DNA of 19,641 nt, taken from Paramarasmius palmivorus (taxonomy: Eukaryota > Basidiomycota > Agaricomycetes > Agaricales > Marasmiaceae). The notes below the pieces were generated by a model. The model worked only from the letters and a program-made list of their open reading frames with translations. It made no database searches and was not told the origin of the DNA. Within the stretch, counting starts at the first letter, position 1; every line of letters begins with the position of its first letter. Below are positions 1-9,967 of this stretch, in pieces. Where the stretch lies: NCBI GenBank assembly GCA_037176845.1, contig JAYKXP010000369.1, positions 1-19,641 of the forward strand, in the 5' to 3' direction. The translations under genes were made by a program, and so were the position numbers.

Positions 1-3000
1 ACGATAGCTTCGCTAGTATGAATATGGTCATCAAAGAAAGGAACTCCCCTTAGACCCATTGCCTCGTAGTAACAGAGACTACGTACAAGACTAGACCTTG
101 CAGGTCGAATGAACCTTCTTTGTGCCGATCTGATATTGAACTCTGTTTCTTCCTACGGGGAATTGAATCTGGCGACCTTTCCTGCTAATAATTGTGAGTT
201 GCAAACCTGTTGCAGTGATCACGAACTATGCATCAAGTGGCAACCAATGTTCCTGGTACTCGGAAGCACGTCATACGCTAAACATTCCTGTTTACTATAA
301 TCAATGTCCGGGTCTCGGTTTTCTGTGTAATCGATATCAGACACTGCAAAAAGAAGACAAGGAAGGTGACCAACTCAGAATTGATGTATCCCTGCACAAG
401 ATTGTTGGGATCTAATTTTTGGTCGGGCCGGCCAAAAAGACAAGAGCTCGCGAGTGTCTTATCGTTTCCAGGTAGAGAACAGAAGAACCTTGAAGGAAGC
501 TCAGGGTCACCGTTATCATCAGCTGCAAACATGACACACCTTCCATCGGTCGGGGATACATTAACGCTTCCTCTTCGAGATGTTGCTAACCACGAAATCA
601 TTGAACACGTACCAAGGGCTCCTGCCCTCAGCGCTAGTATTTTTTGAGCTCTCACTATCAGGAACTATAGATCGTTCAGTTAATCTCCATTAGTGATAGG
701 AAGGTGCCATACCTTTGACGATCGCCACAAGTGCGGGCGCTGGTCTGTTAGATACTACCTGAAGAATCATCGCCTGAAGAAACGTCAGAAGTCCCCAACT
801 TGTTAGAAGATCAACGATTACCCCACACGAAGCTCATACGTTGCCGTGTCAGGATCGTCAACCTCTCCCATCTGCCGCGCGAATCTCTATCTGGGGTTTG
901 AGAAAAAAAGTTGAGTTGCGAGTGTATCAACCCAATAAGAAAAATCTTCGTCTGTATTTGACACAGGCATTTACAGCCAGAACCGGCGGCAAATCTTTGG
1001 TAGGTAGTAGCCGTCTTGAAGCAAATGTTGTGAAGTTTTTGCAGCTCTGGCATTTGCTTTTATGCGTGACCTTGCGGAGTAGGGAGTTTCGGAGGATTCC
1101 AGGGAAATCAGTCGGGAAAGTGGTATCGCCTGGGAATAGCGTCACGAACTGTCAAAGATTAAGCGGCGGTAGTGAGAGAAAAAGGTAATAACGCCTCACT
1201 TTGCGCGGGTAAGCCATGTCGATAACGTGTGTCCCCATGCTCTCTCTTTCTCCCTTACAGATTTGCAGTGAAGACAGGTGACCAGAGTTTTGGCGTCGAA
1301 TACCCAATAATTGTGTCACGGGAGCCGTGCGGGATGAATTTACAGGTCTTCGTCGGGTCCTGAGTACCACAGGATTTCCAGGTAAGCTGTTTCCTTCGAT
1401 ACTGAGGCGCTCGACAAGGACGATGGAAAGATTGTAATCATGTATGAGTAATCCCACTTCCTTGGGCGTGCGGCCCTATAGTCAATGAGGTCTATGGCGT
1501 TGGAAGCTTATTCAAGAGCATCAGAAGCCGTTAGCTGGAACGGGGATCCAAGGTTACCTTGTGCAAGAACTCCTGCCGGGGCCTTGCAGAAGTTACTCGC
1601 CTGGCAGTTTGTGCCGTGCGCATCTTTCGAGCATTCGTACCACGAATCCGAGTTCGCAAAGAAGGCAGTGCTCCGAGGACATTCAGTGGTGATGTGAGAT
1701 TTAGCCAACTGCCGGATTGGTTGGGCGTAGGCAGTAGTGCTTTAACTTGAACCAACGGGTTTGTATACGAGTTCAATATGTGTGTTTCAAGTCCACTGAA
1801 GTCCGTCTTATTGTAGAACCTGAGTTCTACATGTCAAAATCCATACCGTGTATCAGAAGCACCGTACTCACCCAAAGTCAAAGTCCTCCACGCCAAACTT
1901 TGAGTATTCTATCCTCAACAAGTCGATAGATCTTTGGGATGTCGTCTCCAGTAGTCAAACGGTGTTTCTGGTTCTGCCTGTACAGAACAATGTCACTAGA
2001 TATGAAGAAAATTAGTATCGGAGAATGACGAACTTCTCCTGACGAGAATTTGCCACTGTGAAACCGAGGATTGCCTCTTACGAGGAAGAACCGTGACCAC
2101 ATGTTCCGCTTGCCTTTCAATTCCTTTGGTAACGGAGCGTACGCAATGTTGTCGTTCATCTTCATGGTATTCAATACCTGTAACGGGATCTTTTGCGGTG
2201 GTGGAAATGTCGGTGTAGACATAGCAAATTGGGGAGACCAATCCGTGAAGAGTTGACTTGTTAGTGGGGTAGGCCAATGGAGTTCAAGGGTCTTGCGAAA
2301 GATTAGGCGATGACCAACATAACGATCAAGAACTCAACGTAGAATCTTGCCATTCGACGGCAGGCAAGGGCTCAGGGGCGTCTGTCCATTCAATAGGTTT
2401 TCCTTCAAAACCAAATTCAAAGGTATGTCATCGGTGTCTTCAGCTTGACTTCTGAGATATGAATCACCCCCTCGGCGTCCCCACACGCCAAATAGGCACC
2501 TGTCGGGGAAAATGCAATCGAAGTTTATGTACGAGGTCAAGTCGAGCTGCATTGGCATGAGTATCCAGATTGTGATTAGTAGAGCTGTAATACCTGGTAA
2601 AATTCGTTGCCTGCCCCAGGATTCGTTACATCGACGATGTTAATCAAAACTTGATTTGAGGCAATCGCAATGCTTGAAGAACGTTTAGGCACAGCTGTTA
2701 TGAAAGCCGGACTGGCCGAAAAGGGAATGGGAGGAAGCGGGCGCATGTTGCGTAAATCATAGACTTTCACCAATGGGTTGGAAAAGGATGTGATTGCCTA
2801 TAGAATGTACGTCAAAAGGGATCCAAGACTGTCAACATGCTGATCACCTCAAGCTGAGTCCGATATGTAAACACGAAATTCCCGATGGTTTCCAGCCCTT
2901 GGATGCTCTGCTGTAATGAGCCTTGACAGAAGATTCTGCACCCAGCGTTTCTCGTCATCCCTCGTACGAGGATCGTGAGCCCCAGATAACCATCAGCGGC

Positions 3001-3577
3001 CCAGAGAGTAATTAAATAGGGAAAAGAGATAAAAATCAAAGAATGCTTCAAAAAACGAAAACTCGAGGTTGGTGATGAGAGATGGCATTTGTAGCTTGTC
3101 TGATAACACCGCCAAGTCATCGCGTTCAACATTATCAGCTCCATCTCAACGGTTCGAAGCTGCTACGCCAGGCAAGTTCCGCTGAAGCAAACGTAGTAAT
3201 GGTCGAGGAGGAACTAGGACCAATGTTACATTCACAGTACACCAGAATCTGTCAACAAAATCTTGCCCATACTCACTTGTAGAACCATTTTATTCGTGCC
3301 TCCTTTCGCCTTTCGCCCAGGACCCTAACACCATTTACCTCCTGTGCTGCTGCCTTCACAGAGTTGTCACTAGATATGATTTTTTGAATTGTGTAGCATG
3401 ATTTCCTGCGCGAAAACAGACTCCTCGCAATCCCCGAGTGCCATGGTGAGCAGAAACGTATCCGGATCCTGACCCAGCCCACAGCGTGTCCGAGACGGGA
3501 TCAAATGATAACGCGGAAACAGGCTGAGGGTATGGATGCACCACTATAGGTGCCAGAGCATACTGGAACCCGGACAT
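1..3577 (-). CDS. PAN2: PAN2, catalytic subunit of the PAN2-PAN3 poly(A) nuclease (partial, many frameshifts)
   Basis: PAN2 trims poly(A) tails of cytoplasmic mRNA together with PAN3. The minus-strand start at 3577 gives an N-terminus with the typical VSALSFDPVSDTLWAGSGSG motif. The WD40 part follows: VKVYDLRNMRPLPPIPFSA near 2710-2773 and AFSPTGAYLAxGDAEG near 2460-2520. The linker has YAPLPKELKGKRN near 2100-2160. The UCH-like domain has NSYTNPLVQ (about 1750-1776), SHITTECPR and GTNCQASNFCK (1560-1700), QLLGI and THVIDMAYPRK (1210-1310), CQSCKNFTTF and PTKDLPPVLAVNA (960-1060), and FNDFVVSNIS (about 590). The RNase-D-like exonuclease begins with TLVAxDAEFV at 207-247, which carries the first catalytic Asp and Glu, and continues to RPAR and GVPFFDDHIHTSE before leaving the window, so the C-terminus is missing. 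Known family motifs appear in the right order but in alternating frames, broken by single-base indels and short introns. Identity is firm; exon boundaries are not. Whether the breaks are real or sequencing errors is open. Confidence 0.93.
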
Positions 3578-3872
3578 TCACAGAACATAAGGTGGGAAAT
3601 TCACGTCGAAGTTGTAGAGCTCGACGCTGGAGCACAAACTAGTGGCTGTGCTCCGTACCCATACTCCCACGTTTTTCATCCTTTTGCTCTTCCTGCTGTC
3701 ACTTTCTAGGGCACAATAATTTCAGGCTCTGGGATCCGACCCCTTGTTCTCTCCGACTCGGAGAATCTGGCACACGAGTAGACAGGATCATCTCAGTATC
3801 TCATCTCACTCACGATTGCGTCAAGTGTGCACTGAGTTCGGGGCTCAGGTGAGTGGCGATTTCTAGGAGTGT
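3578..3872. other. Intergenic region between PAN2 and the next plus-strand locus
   Basis: This gap of about 295 bp separates the PAN2 start (minus strand) from a plus-strand ORF, so it probably holds divergent promoters. I see no clear TATA box and no strong repeat. A pyrimidine-rich stretch at about 3661-3710 is the only compositional feature. Confidence 0.4.
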
Positions 3873-4376
3873 TTGATATTATCGCTCAAAGGCGCTTGCG
3901 CTCCTATCTCATGCGGCTGTGACTACCAACAAAAGATTCTGTTCTTCTGTTCCGTCTGTTCCAAACCTCGGGTTTCCAACAAGGAATTCGGTCAGGCTCG
4001 CTCGGTCTCAGGCCCCAAAAGGACGCTATACTATCTTTCGAATTGGCACGAAGTCGTCAGAACACGTCTTCTCTATCAGTCACCTGAAACTTTCCGACGA
4101 ACATGGAACATATTGATGATGGACCTTTCACAATATACTAATAGGATCCATCAGTATGCCTCGGGTCATGATCTTCAGCAATCAGCACGAGGCTCGTCGT
4201 CAGAACACAAGAGTACGAATTCTGCCGCTGTAATTCAAAATATTGGTACAGGCGATACAAGTATACGTTGCCTATATCGTACAACAGTGGTAGTACAACG
4301 TCCGAGACACCTAATGTTAATGTTACAGTGGAGGGTATCTGTGGCAATGTTCAGCGCTAGAACGAACGCATCATGG
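3873..4376 (+). CDS. Unidentified gene, 5' part, with signal-peptide-like start (probably frameshifted)
   Basis: I do not recognise the family. The open frame from 3873 begins with a non-ATG codon. If one base of the AAA run near 3889 is extra, the start would read as a hydrophobic, Ala/Leu-rich leader (LSLKALALLSHAAVTTN), which suggests a secreted or membrane protein. A second frame continues with QAPKGRYTIFRIGTKSSEH (about 4010-4070) and HLKLSDEHGTY up to 4116. A third carries NVNVTVEGICGNV near 4310-4350. The frame switching resembles that in PAN2 next door. The segment ends at a good donor, GTAAGG at 4377. Codon-like composition and the splice site support a gene, but start, frame and product are unresolved. 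Confidence 0.35.
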
Positions 4377-4424
4377 TAAGGTCTTCCGTTGGTTTATGAT
4401 TGAGTCGGCTCACAGATCGGTAGT
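4377..4424 (+). other. Probable intron in the unidentified plus-strand gene
   Basis: The segment starts with GTAAGG and ends with GGTAG. At about 48 bp it matches the size of the well-supported introns elsewhere in the window. It separates two stretches of coding-like sequence, which is the main support for a plus-strand gene here. Confidence 0.4.
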
Positions 4425-5481
4425 AAGAACTACAGACGCATTAAGCATGACAGCTGATTAGAAGCCCAAAGGAAGACCTACGGAGAATACGTGAAGTCCG
4501 GATACTCTGGCTCCATCCTCGTAGGCGGCCTATTAGGAGCAGTGGATACGAAGAACCGCAGGGAACCAGAAGGATCTCCATATTGTTGGCAAAGGTCGAA
4601 CAAGGTCGTGTCGTTCAGTGCGGCTCCGAGTGCATACGCACCCACCTCAGACTGATAGATTGAATACCTGGAGTGGTAACAGTCTGGGATCCGGAGCTGA
4701 CAGACATGTGGGTATATTTCGTTGATGTATGATACCTATGGGCTGACCTGCGCAAGAATTCGCTCCCTGATGCACGACCCGTCAGGCGAACCTGTAAGTT
4801 CCACCACACGATACTGTTCTGCATTGGAGCTAACGATAATTCGTATTGTTGGCAGCATTGACCTGTCAATGAAGGAATTCAAAATTTATAGGTAATTTAA
4901 AAAAATCGGATTCCTTACACTATTGCAGTGATCACGGATGAATGAGCCCCAAGCTCGACGCCAGAGGTGGGTGCAACCCTGAATCCCCCTCTACTTATGC
5001 TCAAAGGTCCATCATAAAGACGTGATACAACCAGCCGAAAGCCCAATGGCAACTGTTCATCAGATTGATGGAATCTTGAGGGGGAAAAGGATCAGCGCCA
5101 TTTGAGGTCCCTTTGGTAAGTCTCCGAACAGAGCTTACTGTTAAAGTCTTTCATGAGGCACATGGCTGGCAGTTTTCGCACTGTGGTGATGACAACAGTG
5201 ATATCCTCGGCAGAAGAACAAAAATCGAGCACAGCCAATCCAGAAATCAATCGACGCACATTGGTCTTCTTCCTATTATAAAGTCTTTGGATACCGCCAC
5301 CACTGTTCCCGTGCGGGAAGCATGCAAGAACAAGGCATCCTCGATGCTCCATCGGACTCGGGCGTGCCGTCCTATAAGGGCCGTAAGGGTGAGTAGCCTG
5401 ATCAGAGTAGTTGCACGGCTTGACACTGATGACAGATTTCAGTCTTTTGCACAACCTAGGTTTGGTTTTTTGAATACATGA
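4425..5481 (+). CDS. Unidentified coding-like region, probable continuation of the 3873 locus
   Basis: No family recognised. Coding-like plus-strand stretches are YGEYVKSGYSGSILVGGLLG (about 4485-4545), FSAAPSAYAPTSD (about 4615-4650), VVTVWDPELTDMWVYFVD (about 4675-4730), and, after a possible intron at about 4891-4927 (GTAATT...TTGCAG), PEVGATLNPPLLMLKGPS (about 4965-5020) and PAESPMATVHQIDGILRGKR (about 5033-5090). The pieces lie in different frames, as expected if single-base indels have broken one gene. From 5113 to 5481 both strands have overlapping ORFs of about 120 codons, so strand cannot be settled there. This could be one gene or two. Confidence 0.25.
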
Positions 5482-6176
5482 TGGTAGACCGGTGACGTAC
5501 CAAGTTTGTTACTCTTTCGGGCTACAACTAGAATTGAAGGTTACTTGATAAACATGCAGGTACTGTTGCGCACAATTTGCCTTGCTAGTCCACGCACGAT
5601 GAGGCCGAACGGTCTGCAAATCCATTCATGATGGATTGATGAAGTGCCGGCGCGACACTGGAAGTTGTGTGAGTCACTATGAGGTGACCTCGGGTTCTGA
5701 TTCCCGACATGACGGCCGAAGGCGAACACCACGGAGGGGAGTTCTACAATCTTTATTTCTTGTATGTATCATACAGGACGCTGCGGTTGGCAATGGTTAT
5801 ACCTCGGGTGCTTGTGTGCTCGGCAGCGATTTTGATGGCTCTGTTCATGATGATGTTCACATCTGCTCACTGATGGTAGTGCCTGGGTGCTGGGAATCTC
5901 TCGACAGTTATCTGTATGCAGGTGCTGTTCTCTTTGAGATGTTCACTAGTACACGGCGCACTATCATCCAATCATGTTAATATTTTCATACCTGTCTCCT
6001 CACTCTGTAACCCACAAAGATAAGAAATGAGCGTGACTTGTCGTTTCTGAGTAAGATATCTGTCAGCTTAGTGCCGCAGATCACGCTTTCAGCATGATCA
6101 TGTGATTGATTGATTAGAACATAATACGCTTGCCTCCATCCATCGTGTCCATCCCAGAACCCAAAACCAAATCACT
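5482..6176. other. Region upstream of the peroxiredoxin, with an unassigned ORF at 5636-5980
   Basis: A 114-codon plus-strand ORF at 5636-5980 has a Gly/Ser/Asp-rich middle (for example AVGNGYTSGACVLGSDFDGS) but no family I recognise and no splice structure I trust. The last 200 bp before the peroxiredoxin ATG act as its likely promoter. They contain a short TGAT repeat at about 6102-6115 and a C-rich, pyrimidine-leaning leader just before the ATG, but no obvious TATA box. Confidence 0.3.
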
Positions 6177-6986
6177 ATGGCTCCTAGCATCAAAGTTGGC
6201 GACACTGTCCCCGAAGGAACTTTTGGATACGTCCCCTATACCCCCGAGCTTGAGGATGGCGTAAGTAATACATCCGATCGTGATCGTGATATCCACTCAA
6301 AACTCAACCTCTGACCAGCTTGCCTGTGGCGTTCGTGAGTGAACCTTAGCTGCGATTCTAGCGTATCATGGGACCAACTATCCCTGCCCTTAGCAACCAA
6401 GTTGGATATTCACAAGGAATGGAAAGGAAAGAAGGTGGTCCTCTTCTCTGTTCCGGGAGCCTTCACCGTGAGTCGCATCTTTCTTCTGTCATGGTTTTTT
6501 TCAAACCATTCTCCCAGCCTACTTGCCATGTGAACCACCTCCCACCCTACATCCAAAAGTATGACGAATTCAAAGCCAAGGGTGTCGATGTCATCGCCGT
6601 CGTCGCTGCTAATGATCCCTTCGTTATGAGTGGCTGGGGCCGCGTTGAAGGCCTTAAAGACAATGGTACGTATATTGGCTGTCCATATTTTTTCGTTTTC
6701 TGTAGCTGACTGATCTCCGTAGATCCTCACGCTCTCCGATGCCAATACCCAAATGGTCAAAGTCTTTGATATCTCACTGTCGACCTTTCACACCTCGGAT
6801 TCGGCGAGCGAACTGCACGTTACGCCATGATCATCAACGATTTAAAGGTGGAATGGAATACGTTGAGGTGGTGTGATAGACTAAACTTTCCGAATATCAG
6901 TCGCGTCTAATTCCCGTATGTAGGTTCGAACCTGCTCCAGGTGTCACTGTTTCTGGTGCCGACGCTAGTTCTGGCGAAAACTCTAG
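6177..6986 (+). CDS. Peroxiredoxin, Ahp1/PMP20 (Prx5) type, frame broken in the last exons
   Basis: Thioredoxin-fold peroxidase that reduces hydrogen peroxide and alkyl hydroperoxides. ATG 6177 starts MAPSIKVGDTVPEGTFGYVP. Introns at 6261-6318, 6335-6393 and 6468-6517 are canonical and join cleanly to give CGVPTKLDIHKEWKGKK, then VVLFSVPGAFT and PTCHVNHLPPYI. Cys61 (codon 6524-6526), in the family PGAFTPTC motif, is the peroxidatic cysteine; Cys31 sits where yeast Ahp1 has a conserved cysteine. Exon 4 keeps VVAANDPFVMSGWG. After residue 107 the frame breaks repeatedly: the donor at 6665 reads GGTACGT with one extra G, ACCCAAATGG has one extra A before the WSKSL motif, and further extra bases follow. 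The remaining motifs (ILTLSDANTQ, HLGFGERTARYAMIINDLKV, EPAPGVTVSGADA) are still recognisable. The original stop is probably TAG at 6984-6986, giving about 170 residues, normal for the family. Confidence 0.9.
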
Positions 6987-7343
6987 AGGAATCGCATACC
7001 CAAATGTAGAATCTCGTGATGGAACTTCAAGCAAGTTGTACAACAGACTAAATTTGAATATAAAAGTCAAGCGATGGTTCAATAATCCTTTCCAGCCCGA
7101 CTAGCTGAGAGTCAGGCGGCAGCCTTCAGCCATGTGTGAATAGAAGATAACGGTCATTGCAAGGTCATCGATCATCGATTCCGTTTTGAAGACGGTAGTT
7201 TTTAAGCCGATCCAACCGCTGAGTACCTTGTAAGTTTCTTGCCAAATTTCACGATTCTATCTATCATTTGGAAATAATTAGGCCTTCCGACTCAGGAATA
7301 TATTAAGCAAGGGAGCAGCGCGCATAAGATCCCTTCACTGACT
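6987..7343. other. Peroxiredoxin 3' flank and transporter 5' flank
   Basis: About 360 bp without a recognised gene. AATATAAA near 7056 could serve as a polyadenylation signal for the peroxiredoxin. A CATCGAT motif is repeated in tandem at about 7167-7180 and occurs again near 7435 inside the next gene. No TATA box is evident. Confidence 0.35.
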
Positions 7344-8557
7344 ATTGACCTCGCATAACCCTCTGCAAGCGGCTTCAGATTCTGGTGTCGAGCAATCCGC
7401 CTTCCATTGGTCGGAGAAAGTACACATCGACGGTCATCGATTGACAACTTCTACTGGAGATCTTGAAAAATCACACGCTCGACAGTTCATCTTTTTGAGC
7501 CACCTGATGGTGGTCGGAATGCCTGGGTTACAGTCTTGGGTCATACGCTGTTTATTTCGAGCTCATTCGGTGTAAAGTGAGCCTTTCGTATGTATGAGCT
7601 TCCTCTGATAATAATTGATGCATGGACCATTTAAGATTTGTGAATGGTTACGTCTTTTCATGATTCCGGGAATAGAGCTTACTTCGTGAGTGGTAACGGG
7701 GGTTATTCGCGGATTTCTACAATACGTGAATTCCTGACAACTTATTCACAATACTTTGGTGTCTATTGATTGGGATCCCTACAAGTATTCGTGTTATTAT
7801 GTGTGTAAGAGGTTTTTGATAATGACACCCCTGCGACACAGTGCGTATTGATGAAAAATAAAACAGTCGCTGGGTTCGCAGGGGCGGTTTTTGATGCGAT
7901 CGGACCTCGGCTTTTGTACAAGCAGACGGGATCGTGTTGTGTTTTCTTATTTATGCTATCTATCCACGAAGCTCAGAATGATTTGGCAAACATGTTCCTT
8001 TGTAGCTGTTATGTTCAGCACTAGGTCACTTTCAGGTAATGTGACGCTTCGTCACCGCAGCGGGAAGAATCTGATTGAAAAATCATTTAGTTTCTTCCCC
8101 TCTGTCGGCCTTATTCCTCATTGGTTTTCGACGAAGCTTCCGTATGCCATTGGATTTCTAACCGCCGGTGCTAGCGTTGGTGTGTTAACCCTATCAATGC
8201 CCAGATGATGAGAGGTGGCTTTAACGTAGGATTTGTCTTACAGGTGGCATCGTGATCCCCATCATGCTCAGCAGACTCATTCCCCAATGTTGGTTTTGGT
8301 TAGCACGTCACTATGCCTTCATAGGATTCCCGTGTTGACGAAGTTGATCAGGATGGACCATACGAATAATCGCATTCATCACACTGTTCTGTTTTGTAGT
8401 CGCGACATTTACCGTAAAGGGTCGGCGACCGACCAGGCCTCTTCCACCTTTTCACCGGTTGTTTGACTTTGGCGCGTTCCGTGACCCCTGCTATGTTTTC
8501 CTCGCCTTGGGCTGTTGGTTCTCAGTGTTCGCCGTGTTCAACCCCTTCTTCTACGTC
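7344..8557 (+). CDS. MFS transporter, monocarboxylate (MCT) type, N-terminal half, interrupted and frameshifted
   Basis: Major facilitator of the fungal monocarboxylate-transporter-like group, a proton-coupled or facilitative membrane carrier; substrate unknown. The start appears as ATTGACC at 7344; one extra T would hide an ATG for MTSHNPLQAASDSG. The MCT signature before helix 1, PDGGRNAW, lies at 7503-7526. Further segments are REFLTTYSQYFGVY (about 7728-7769), VFDAIGPRLLY (about 7885-7915, the loop after helix 2), HWFSTKLPYAIGFLTAGASVG (about 8120-8180), GIVIPIMLSRLIPQ (8244-8288), GWTIRIIAFITLF and TVKGRRPTRPLPPFHRLFDF (8352-8475), and GCWFSVFAVFNPFFYV ending at 8557. Introns at 8180-8243 and 8289-8351 are supported. 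Several frame breaks occur, for example VYW(I/L)GS near 7770. Coding similarity stops at 8557 and resumes at 12049. Confidence 0.85.
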
Positions 8558-8587
8558 ATCAGCAAAAACCGTAGGACGTTATACGGG

Positions 8588-8685
8588 TGTTATATACTAT
8601 GGAACTAGATAGAACATACCTTAGCAGTAATGTTAGATTACAGCCCGTGTTATAAGAGGGAGTTGGGGTCTTTTGAACCCCAACA
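8588..8685 (+). repeat. Possible LTR remnant followed by a primer-binding-site-like sequence
   Basis: The stretch begins TGTTAT and ends CCAACA, the TG...CA inverted termini usual for LTRs. It is followed two bases later by TGGCGCCGCTAG (8688-8699), which resembles the TGGCGCCG start of several LTR-retrotransposon primer-binding sites. Near its end a perfect 8-bp stem (GTTGGGGT 8662-8669 with ACCCCAAC 8677-8684, 7-nt loop) could form. An alternative right end is TATAACA at 8748-8754. I see no second LTR copy, no target-site duplication and no pol gene, so this would be a solo or truncated remnant. Confidence 0.35.
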
Positions 8686-8762
8686 CCTGGCGCCGCTAGT
8701 CTTGACCTTTATCCCAGGTTGCGCTGTATATATCTAGTAGTCAGTAGTATAACAAGTAATGT

Positions 8763-8915
8763 AGACTATAGCACGTACCAGAGACTATAGCAAGCAGTGG
8801 GAGTAGCAGCGAGTAGCGAGAGTAATAACGGGTAGCGAGGGTAACAGCAGGCAGCGAGGGTAATATCTGGTAGCAGGGGTAATAACAGGGTAACAACAAG
8901 TAGTAAGGGTAATAG
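8763..8915. repeat. Degenerate minisatellite with units of about 20 bp
   Basis: Two copies of AGACTATAGCA (8763-8773 and 8782-8792) lead into a run of imperfect units built on AGTAGCGAGGGTAATAACGG. Variants such as GCAGCGAGGGTAATATCTGG and TAGCAGGGGTAATAACAGGG follow one another to about 8915. The apparent Leu/Pro/Tyr-rich ORFs on the minus strand are products of the repeat and not genes. Confidence 0.7.
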
Positions 8916-8929
8916 CTGCTTTCGGGCAT

Positions 8930-9280
8930 TTTGGCTGCTCTTCGAGCATCTAGCTATCAAGCTGGATACACTAATACATAGCACGAGTGTCGTTTATGAC
9001 GGAAATCAGTCTATTGATCACTACATATTACATATATCGAGCATATATATCTACGTACATACATACTATGTACCCAATCTCCACCCTCTTCAATGTCAGT
9101 TGTCGAGTGTTCTATGAGCAATACGTTAGGGCGAGGCTAACAGGAACAGCATACATGGCCTACCTTCATAAGATCCACCAGGTATAAGGAGCACTGGATA
9201 CGTGTTGGTAAGAATACGGGCTGACAGAACCGAAGAAGTGTACCAGAAAACATACAGATCGTAACGCTCGATGTTGCCGT
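8930..9280. other. AT-rich part of the insertion without a recognised gene
   Basis: TA-rich sequence with runs of alternating TA, TAC and CAT (about 9020-9075). One 66-codon open frame (8987-9187) has the composition of translated low-complexity DNA. I see no gene here. Confidence 0.4.
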
Positions 9281-9295
9281 CTTATTGTGTCCGGG

Positions 9296-9967
9296 TCTTG
9301 AGGGTATTGAGGACATTAGTGGTGGTGTTGGAAGATAGTGGTATTGAAGTGATGCTTGCGTTCGTGCGGAGAATCCGGGTCGAGTACGGGTTGTCGGTGC
9401 TGCAAAGATGTTTGAAGCGGTAATGACTATGGAAGTGAGATAGTGAGCACCCCGGATGACTATACAGAGACCAGAGACGCACCATTTGCCTTCGAATATC
9501 CTAACGAGTCAGTTTCAGGGCCCGGCACGAAGATCTACAATAACGAATATCAACTTTGGAAGCGGGCATACGGAGGGCACATACCAGATTCTGCAAAGAA
9601 AGGATGGATAATTAGGGGTGGGATGGCGAATGAGGCGGGAGGAGGAGGGGAGATGGTGGTGGAAGGGAAGAAAGGTCATTTGATGAAAGAGAAATTTGGG
9701 GGAGGCCTTTACTATCGATCAACCAGTAGTGCAAAATCGGACAGAAGTGCAACACCTCATGAAATCGGGCTCTCCCGTCGTCAAATCCCTCTTTTCTCCG
9801 GCCTCAATTTTTTATTAGGTACCTACATATATCCTACAAAGGTCTACCAACTTATATTGGGTGTAAGCGCAACAAGAGGATTGGAGGAATTTCCGACTAC
9901 CAAAACCAAAGGCTTTCTGTGCGCTGTCCCGAGTCGCCTGACGCGCCTGATTTTTCAAGCTCGCTAA
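9296..9967 (+). CDS. Unidentified ORF region inside the insertion, no clear start codon
   Basis: Two plus-strand stretches look coding. One at about 9296-9423 has a hydrophobic and basic composition (RTLVVVLEDSGIEVMLAFVR). The other is a 174-codon frame from 9443 (a GTG, not an ATG) to 9967 with FEYPNESVSGPGTKIYNNEY and LWKRAYGGHIPDSAKKGW. The middle (about 9596-9710) is strongly purine-rich on the plus strand and encodes Gly/Lys/Glu. I do not recognise a domain. It could be a gene fragment carried into the insertion or chance ORFs. Without an ATG it is unlikely to be a complete gene. Confidence 0.25.

Noticed and set aside
6923..6935. GGTTCGAACC resembling a tRNA T-loop
   Set aside because: It is the coding sequence for the EPAPG motif of the peroxiredoxin just after an intron acceptor; no acceptor stem, D-arm or anticodon arm surrounds it.
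8741..8984. Leu/Pro/Tyr-rich minus-strand ORFs
   Set aside because: They are translations of the degenerate minisatellite, with repeat-derived composition and no domain.
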